Below the pieces are notes generated by a model, which was not told the DNA's origin, did not search any database, and saw only the letters and a list, made by a program, of their open reading frames with translations. The position numbers and the translations under genes are program-made. DNA of 60,570 nt from Zarea fungicola (lineage: Eukaryota; Ascomycota; Sordariomycetes; Hypocreales; Cordycipitaceae): contig FWCC01000076.1 in assembly GCA_900169235.1 (NCBI GenBank), positions 1 through 60,570 on the forward strand, read 5' to 3'. Shown here piece by piece: positions 54,480 through 60,570 of the stretch (the stretch's first letter is position 1; every line of letters starts with the position of its first letter).

Positions 54480-55940
54480 CAGATGGTGCGCTTAGGGAAC
54501 GCTTGCACAACCCATGACACTGCAAAAGAAGTAGTCGGCTGCAAATAGACTTGCCGCATACTGGTGGTAGCTCAATGATATGTAAACAAAGATGCGCCGC
54601 ATACCCATCGTTGGCCAAATGCCGCCGGGAGTGTGGGGAACTGACCGGTTCTCCAGCACAGGAAACCCTTACTTTCGAATACGAGGATAGACATAGAGGT
54701 AAATGTATACCGAGTATACTGCACCACCTCTGGTACAAAAATAAGAAGGCATCGAAATGCTAGGCCTACTTGGCCAAGATTCATGTTCTAGTATACAGGG
54801 CAGGCTCGTGGGAATACTTCTAAAGACCAGTCCATATCTAGCCACGTTGGACACCCGCCTCTAGAGCACCACAAACTTATACGAATAGTAGATTCCGTAT
54901 GGGATGGGCATAGAGTGGAACGAACATTATAACCGGATTCTTGGTGGAAATCTCGAGTGGCTTAATTATTGCCTCGGTAAACATGCTCGGTAAATTATTG
55001 ACACCCAGCTCTATTTTGCCTTTTGAGCTAAAGCTTTGCCAAACGCGTGGCGCAGTGGTTCAAAATAGTTGGACCATTCGTCTCGGGCAGGTACATGACC
55101 TTGGCGATAAGGACAGGTGCCAAAAACCAGATTGATCCATACAAAGAACCGCCCAGGCCTCTTTCGTTACTGAGAAGTTGCTCAGTGGTGGCCCCAACGC
55201 TGCTGGATGTAGTTAGACATTGAGATGACACATGAAAATCGGCTGGCACAGACACGGTAACTTACGACCGCAAAATATTGTCGACGCCTATGCGACCGTG
55301 GCAAAGGGAATTGACAGCGGCCCGTACATGTTGCTGAGAGTCGCGAGTCCAGATGCCAGGCAGGGAGCGCCGAATACTCCTTTAAAGAAATGCAAGGTGG
55401 CATTGGCCAAAGGCCGTTGTAATGGAGAGGACCACGAAAGACGCAGAGTTCCTTGACTCCGGCTGTAGAAGGGGTCTAGATGGCCGACGTGGTATACACT
55501 CCAAAGGTGCATAGACAAATGATGAAAAAAACTGTGCCACTTTGGTACTCAACCAAGTTCATGGATTTTCATCGTTCGATTCGGAGTACAAGTCAACAAT
55601 GAAGGCGCCTTCTTTACTGAGCTGGATAGACCGAAGGTCGTTGAGGACTGGGGCGCGCCATTCCTCATTTTCCTTGTCGCTCTCGTTGCAAATTTGATTA
55701 TTGATTCTAGTTAGCTAGTCCTAGACCTCACTTTGCGCTTCCTTTTTTTTTATGAGAAGCTGTTACTCCGACATGCGATTCGCGTTTGCCGCTCAAACTG
55801 ATCCATTTATTAAATGACGACGAAGTTGCCCAATTCCGCTTCGCAGATACCATGACGGGGTACTGCAGGTATCTATCTTGTGTCAGCCAGCGAATGATTT
55901 GCTCTGCGGAAACGTCCTGAATGATGTTAAGCATCGTGTG
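54480..55940 (-). pseudogene. shattered MFS drug:H+ antiporter (DHA1-type)
   Basis: On the minus strand the hallmarks of a TPO1/FLU1-like MFS transporter appear in the right order but in changing frames and with stops: an N-terminal EQIIRWLTQDRYLQYP stretch near 55880, a V-D-x-Y-S...D-E-N-P signature near 55580, a FGVYTTSAI stretch near 55500 that runs into a stop, GVFGAPCLASG near 55350, then SIWFLAPVL and YLPETNGPTIL near 55120, and IKPLEISTKNP near 54970. Two large regions between the signatures are missing. It cannot encode a working transporter. Confidence 0.7.
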
Positions 55941-56477
55941 GTGTTCCTGGCTGAGCGAAACCATCAGGGAGCTAGATGGACTCGACTAGACTACGGGAAG
56001 GCCATCTGGAATACGCATCACCTGCTTCGATCGAGCAAGGCAGCCTGAACAATCTCCTTCACTCTCAGCATCCGATCAAAGCAATGCAGGTCTACGTGGT
56101 ATTGATGCCACAATATTAAACTTTGGGCTAGTGGCGGCACTCGGTGGCACGGTGAGTCAGTGCAGAAAATGCGGCCGCGTAGAGGCCAAGGCGATACTGA
56201 TGCGGGGCCGAATGTGACAGGAGCTGCTGAGTCTTAGGGCTCTATGTGTTATAGGCCGATGATTGTGTATACCTCGGGTTTTCTTATGTCGGACGAAGGA
56301 CAGCGTTAACTCACTGTTGCCAAACCTGTACACGTTGATGCTAGACAAAGCGCATCCAGGTTCACAGCAGACCGATGCCCTCACAGAAGTAAATTAGGGT
56401 TGGAAGCTGTTTTAATATTCGTATTTTGAGGCCAAGGTATATTACAAATGGCATGCTGCTCCGGCCCGTCTGACAAC
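55941..56477. other. intergenic, nothing recognised
   Basis: About 540 bp between two degraded genes; nothing recognised. Confidence 0.5.
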
Positions 56478-57480
56478 CTAAAACATTCGTGTGTGGGCGT
56501 CCGGCGATTTGACACGCCTAAATATCTCGCTTTTCAACTTCTCCTCGGTCCATTGCTCAATTCCAAATAATTCATTACCCAGATTTTCCTGATCAAAATA
56601 CGCCAGGTGCATGCCATACGTGATGCGACCCGTGAAAGCCCCGTACGGCGAGAGGGTTTGCTCACCCTGCTCTGTGACCACTGTGTTGTCGTCCTGAATC
56701 TTGGTTGACTCGACATGAATAATCGGAAACTCTCGACTAGGATCTGCTTCCCTTGCAGTCGCAAGCATTTTATTTTGCGTCTGGGCTGTGCTCTGAATGA
56801 AGAATTCCTTGTTGGCTGTCTGATCAAGTTTCTGCAGGGACACCGCAATGGCGCGGCCAATATCGTCTGTATGCGTATATGTAATTGGCTTCTCGCCGCC
56901 ATCAAAGATGAAACTCGGTTTCCCATTCTCGTACAGTTTTAGCACATTGTCATTGTCCATCTGCCACTACCAAAAGAGCCCCGTGTGGAACGTCGTGTGG
57001 GTGAAGCAGCCCGTGGCGGCCTTTTCCCTAAAGTGCTGCGCCCCCAGATACATTGGTCGCATAAAGGTGTCATTCTCAAAGTTTGGATCATCCACTGGAA
57101 ACGCAAACAGTGATGGAATTACGTGCGGAATGCGGGCTGCTATGGCGGCCTCTAGGGTCGTTGCCTTCTCGGCCGCGAGTCGTCGATTCAGGAGAATAAT
57201 CAAGGCGTCGAAATTCTTTCCCAACAAGCTCGGTGTGAGTGCTTCCGTGGAAGAGTAATCTGCTTTAATGACTTCGAGGCCGGATGGAAGCTTCGCCGAA
57301 GACGGTTCTCGGGTTAGGACGGAAACCTCAAAATGTCTCTCGAGGAGGTGCTTCAAGACTGCTGGGCCCATTCGCCCAGTTGCCTAGAGTATAGATCTCA
57401 GTCAAAGCTTCGAGGCTTGAATATGGAATATGCGAGTTACTGACCCCTGCAACGACTACTTTCTTCACAATCTGATTCAT
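56478..57480 (-). pseudogene. NmrA-like NAD(P)-binding protein gene with an in-frame stop
   Basis: Exon 1 is 57445-57480 and exon 2 begins at 57383; the 61-nt intron splits the Rossmann motif VVVAG | ATGRMG. The first part runs to 56970 with the typical NmrA-like sequence (RHFEVSVLTREPSSAKL, ADYSS, LNRRLAAEKATTLEAAIAA, PSLFAFPVDDPNFEN). A TAG at 56967-56969 stops it at GLFW. The same frame then continues without change through WQMDNDNV to the normal C-terminal region ending at 56478 (YTHTDDIGRAIAVSL). Apart from that codon everything is in one frame, so it is either a very young pseudogene, a sequencing error, or a readthrough case. The family members are redox sensors or isoflavone-reductase-like enzymes. 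Confidence 0.75.
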
Positions 57481-57856
57481 GTCTTGTGCGTGTTGGACAT
57501 TGTAGAAGGGGAAGCCAATTCGTTGATTGGCAGCCTGTTTATAAATCAATTGGTAAATGCCCCATTACAAAGGCCAAGTTTATGGCATTGCATTAAATTA
57601 TGCAATTGGGTATGTCGTATGCATATTCTCATTCTCTCGGCCCGATGCCAGTCGCCTTGTTGACAGCAGTGGATCGGGTTCATGTTGATGCCATTAATCA
57701 CCGATGGGCTGGTTCCATAACTAACTGCACTTGCGGCCGCTAGCGCCCTTTCTAGGCACGACGAGAATGAGGCGGCGAAGGCTGCGGATCGTCTCATTCC
57801 TTTGCAGTCCCATAGCGCCGGCACGGCTTTTCCGAGCTGAATCGACTGCTCCTCAC
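57481..57856. other. spacer between regulator and NmrA-like gene
   Basis: 376 bp between the 3' end of the regulator and the start of the NmrA-like gene on the same strand; nothing recognised. Confidence 0.5.
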
Positions 57857-59592
57857 TCAGAGCAGGCCGCTGCTGCCGTATATTGAGTCCCGTGCAGCGT
57901 CTAGTGCTTTGAGATACTCGCCTGCCACAGCCCATCTCTGATTCAATTTGGTCAAGACTTCTCGCAGATAATGGTACGCCGAAATCGCTTCTGTGGATCC
58001 ATTTTCGTAGCCTTGCCACGCGTAGGTCCCAGCCGATTGGTAGATGCATTCAATAACCAGGGGGCTGAACGCCTTCATGTTTGCCAACATGACTGCACTG
58101 AGATGTTGGACCAGTTGTAGAATTTCTGCGGCGACAGATTTTAATCCGGCAATCGAGATTGCTTGCAGTTCGGCCTCCTCGGCTGTTTTCCCTCCGCGAA
58201 TGTTGGCAGAACATGCGAATGGGTCGTAGAGATTCATGAGCAGGGAGTAGCAAAGCGCCAGTGGCGTTGCGAATGTATCGGGGCCTTGCTGGACATCGGA
58301 CGGCAATAGCTGTGTGAGTGCGCTGCATGCTCGGCGTAGCGTTATGGCATCTGCGAAGCGGAATTGCTCGTCCTCGTCATCGTTTAATAAATGGATCAGC
58401 CTTCCGAGTAAATGAGCAGCTTGGCACGTTCGCTGATATGCGCCGGCACGTATTTGCGTGGGACTTTGGACGTAGAGAGGTTCGCTCGTTGCCATGTCGC
58501 CATCATCCCACATAGCATCGTCGGCCGGCAAAATGCTCATCGGTAACGGGTCCTTTGCTGCCAGCGGCCGGCCTCTTGAGCCCAGATTGACATAGCTACA
58601 TTGGGTAAAAATATTATCAGCTCAAATGTTTATGCAATGCTTTGTTGCAGCTTCGGAGCTTACCGATCAAGCAGAAGAGCCGCCCACCATACCCTCCTTC
58701 GCTCCTCAATCTCCGTCCAAGTACCCGACTTTCTAAGCATCTGTGGTGCTATGTTGTCATTGTTGATACCGAGAGCATGGCAAAGACGGACACATTCCCC
58801 CACGGTTAGGTACGCCGCAGGGTAGATTGCATGGCCGATTTCGTATACGGCAACCAGCAACGCCGACTGGACTGTTGCCACAGTCATGACGGCATCAGCG
58901 ACGATGGATGCGACGTGGGTTTTGACAGCTCTATACAGAGGAGTCTTGGCGCCTTGTGGGCCGCCATTGCTGCACTGGGTAACGAGTTTCATGCTCAACA
59001 GCAGCAAAGCAAAGTCTGGAGTCATTTTGAAGAAAGGGTGCTGCAGGGCCAGCTGCGTCCGCTTCTTTGAAACCATGGGCAGCCAGCAGTGGATATTAGC
59101 AAAGTATTGCTCCGCAACACTGGCAATGTCAGTCTCAGAGCCGAGAGCCGAGAGTACGTGTTTAGAAGCCGAGCAAACTGGTCTTGGTATTGATATTCGT
59201 GCTTCTCCAAAGATCTCAGCGTCGAGAAAGAACATGGGCGGGAAATGATTAGCCGGGCCGTCGGTGACGGAGGTGGCGGGAGAAAGATCCGCGACGCTCC
59301 ATTCTGCGGATCTACTGGTCTGGCTTGAGATGTCTGCTGTCCCCAAGTTTTGTTCCTGCAGTTTGGCTTCCAAATCAGTTATGCGCTGCTGCATCTGCGC
59401 AAACTCTTCTGGGCTTGGTGCGGTAATGGTGCTGCTGTAGTCGCAGAATCGGTCCTGGCGGGTGCAGATCGAGCATCCGGGGAGCGCCTTGTCGCATTTT
59501 CGCTTCTGGCGCCTGCACGACAAGCAAGCCTGAGGCGCACGAGCAGGATTGTTGCTGCCCGAGTCGGAACAAACGTCAACCATTTCCGCCAT
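57857..59592 (-). CDS. Zn2Cys6 transcription factor with MHR domain
   Basis: Two exons, 58664-59592 and 57857-58595, joined by a 68-nt phase-2 intron (GTAAGC...AATGTAG), give 555 residues. The zinc cluster is at residues about 23-51 (CLSCRRQKRKCDKALPGCSICTRQDRFC), followed by a short coiled coil (EFAQMQQRITDLEAKLQEQ) that should mediate dimer formation. The middle homology region follows, with VAVYEIGHAIYPAAYLTVGECVRLCHALGI and EERRRVWWAALLLDR as its signature. It looks intact. The NmrA-like gene lies 376 bp downstream on the same strand, a pairing sometimes found for a regulator and a redox-sensing partner. Confidence 0.88.
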
Positions 59593-60570
59593 TACTGAAG
59601 GGAAAACTGTGTATTTGCGTGGTGTCCAGGGTCCGCAGAGCAGCGCTCGAGTCCGTGCTCAGTGGCGTAAACCACCAACCGCTTGAATGAAGTACAGAGT
59701 AAACCTCTTACAAAAATAGTAGACAAGAAACTCCTTGTTCTATCCAAATCTGTTTCAAGCTTGTGACACAAGCTTGTGACATGGGGACTTTGCCGGGTGC
59801 TGCGCAAAGACTTTCAATGCATTCAATGTTCCAACAAGATGTCAAGAGAAAGTCTGGGCAGAGCATTCAGTTAACCTTGGGCCGGAGGTATGGAGATCCT
59901 TGGTCCTGGTGGGGCTGGAACCCTGTCATGGCTGGCCAGTCTTGGCTACTTTTATCATCAAATGGGAAGCAAAGTAGATGTAAGCAAGTAAAGAAGCAAC
60001 CCAGCTGGTCAGAGAATAGCCGGCTAATAGCTTATTAGGCCAAGCGACCAGCAAGTCATTCAAAACCCCAGCGTGGCCCAAAACAGAGAAAGTGACAGGC
60101 AAGGAGCTGAGGAGCTGATTCCGGATAAGGTGCTGTCTTGGTGTCTAGCGCAGTTTGTCAGTGTGCAGGTACTAGCTACGTTAGTACATGCACTGAGCAA
60201 CTAATTCCCGATCTAAATTAGCCCGGTGTTAACTCAAGATTGCCCTGCAAAAAAGCCAATGGCTTACATGGGTGAGAAAGGCAGTGCTAATACCTAATAC
60301 ACCCAAAGACGAGTCGGCTCAAACGTATAGTAGAAACAGGCGTGACTTGAATTAAAGATGCTGCAATCATGCGTAAAGGCTTTCTATCCGATATCTGTTT
60401 ATTGAATTTACCATTAATTCTATTCTAGGCATATTCGGATTGCTCCTGGTGACAATCGTCCACCTCCACGCGATTATATTCAGCTTCAGATGCCCTGTTC
60501 CCCTATAACCTTGCATTGCCATCGTTTGTAAATTCGACACGATTAGTGCAGCTACTTGTGCCACGCCCCC
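59593..60570. other. upstream region of regulator, nothing recognised
   Basis: About 980 bp to the window end. The regulator promoter should lie in its first part; no further gene is seen. Confidence 0.5.

Noticed and set aside
56961..56970. A tiny intron removing the in-frame TAG of the NmrA-like gene
   Set aside because: The only GT...AG there spans about 10 bases, far below any functional intron length.

Overview
The window looks like an accessory, partly repeat-derived region of a filamentous ascomycete genome, most likely a Sordariomycete of the Hypocreales type. The reasons are short spliceosomal introns (about 47-80 nt with GTRNGT donors, CTAAC/CTGAC branch sites and YAG acceptors), Zn2Cys6 regulators, a Cwf19 splicing factor, many small secreted cysteine-rich proteins, and gene families (HET-Q/RCD-1-type gasdermin, acuF-like C2H2 proteins, DUF7580) known mainly from such fungi. 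Genes are sparse, and long stretches carry no convincing coding sequence. Nothing could be run on this sequence: exon structures were assembled by hand from splice signals and frame continuity, and family names come from recognised motifs.

Layout. 0.5-7 kb: a small unidentified spliced gene, two secreted proteins and a solo LTR. 7.7-15.3 kb: the most interesting block. It holds a fungal gasdermin-like pore-former (minus), a 943-residue subtilisin-type protease with a DUF7580-like N-terminal half (minus), and, across a 173-bp divergent promoter, a 1002-residue C2H2 protein (plus) whose C-terminal third resembles the tail of fungal caspase-domain proteins but has no peptidase. This is the layout of a regulated-cell-death or allorecognition module (executioner, activating protease, possible sensor). 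It is bracketed by a diverged direct repeat (7.2 and 16.7 kb), and one side carries a solo LTR with a 5-bp target duplication. 16.2-21.2 kb: a decayed fragment of the cwf19 3' end, cwf19 itself, a diverged repeat pair and two tandem solo LTRs. 21.4-27.5 kb: four secreted or surface protein genes. 29.0 kb: a 186-base assembly gap. 30.4-38.5 kb: a methyltransferase, a Mup1-like amino-acid permease, a secreted EEP-fold phosphodiesterase, a decayed unidentified gene and a RidA-family deaminase.

40.2-50.5 kb: a probable amine-catabolism cluster made of a UGA4/GABA-type permease, a Zn2Cys6 regulator, an EutQ-like cupin, a membrane-anchored DUF3445 (heme-dependent oxidative N-demethylase) protein and a peroxisomal copper amine oxidase. 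The last two would in principle take a secondary N-methylamine through a primary amine to aldehyde, ammonia and peroxide. A cAMP-receptor-like GPCR follows at 50.8-52.2 kb. 54.5-60 kb is decaying territory: a shattered MFS transporter, an NmrA-like gene with an in-frame stop, and a second Zn2Cys6 regulator that appears intact.

No tRNA, rRNA or CRISPR array was seen.
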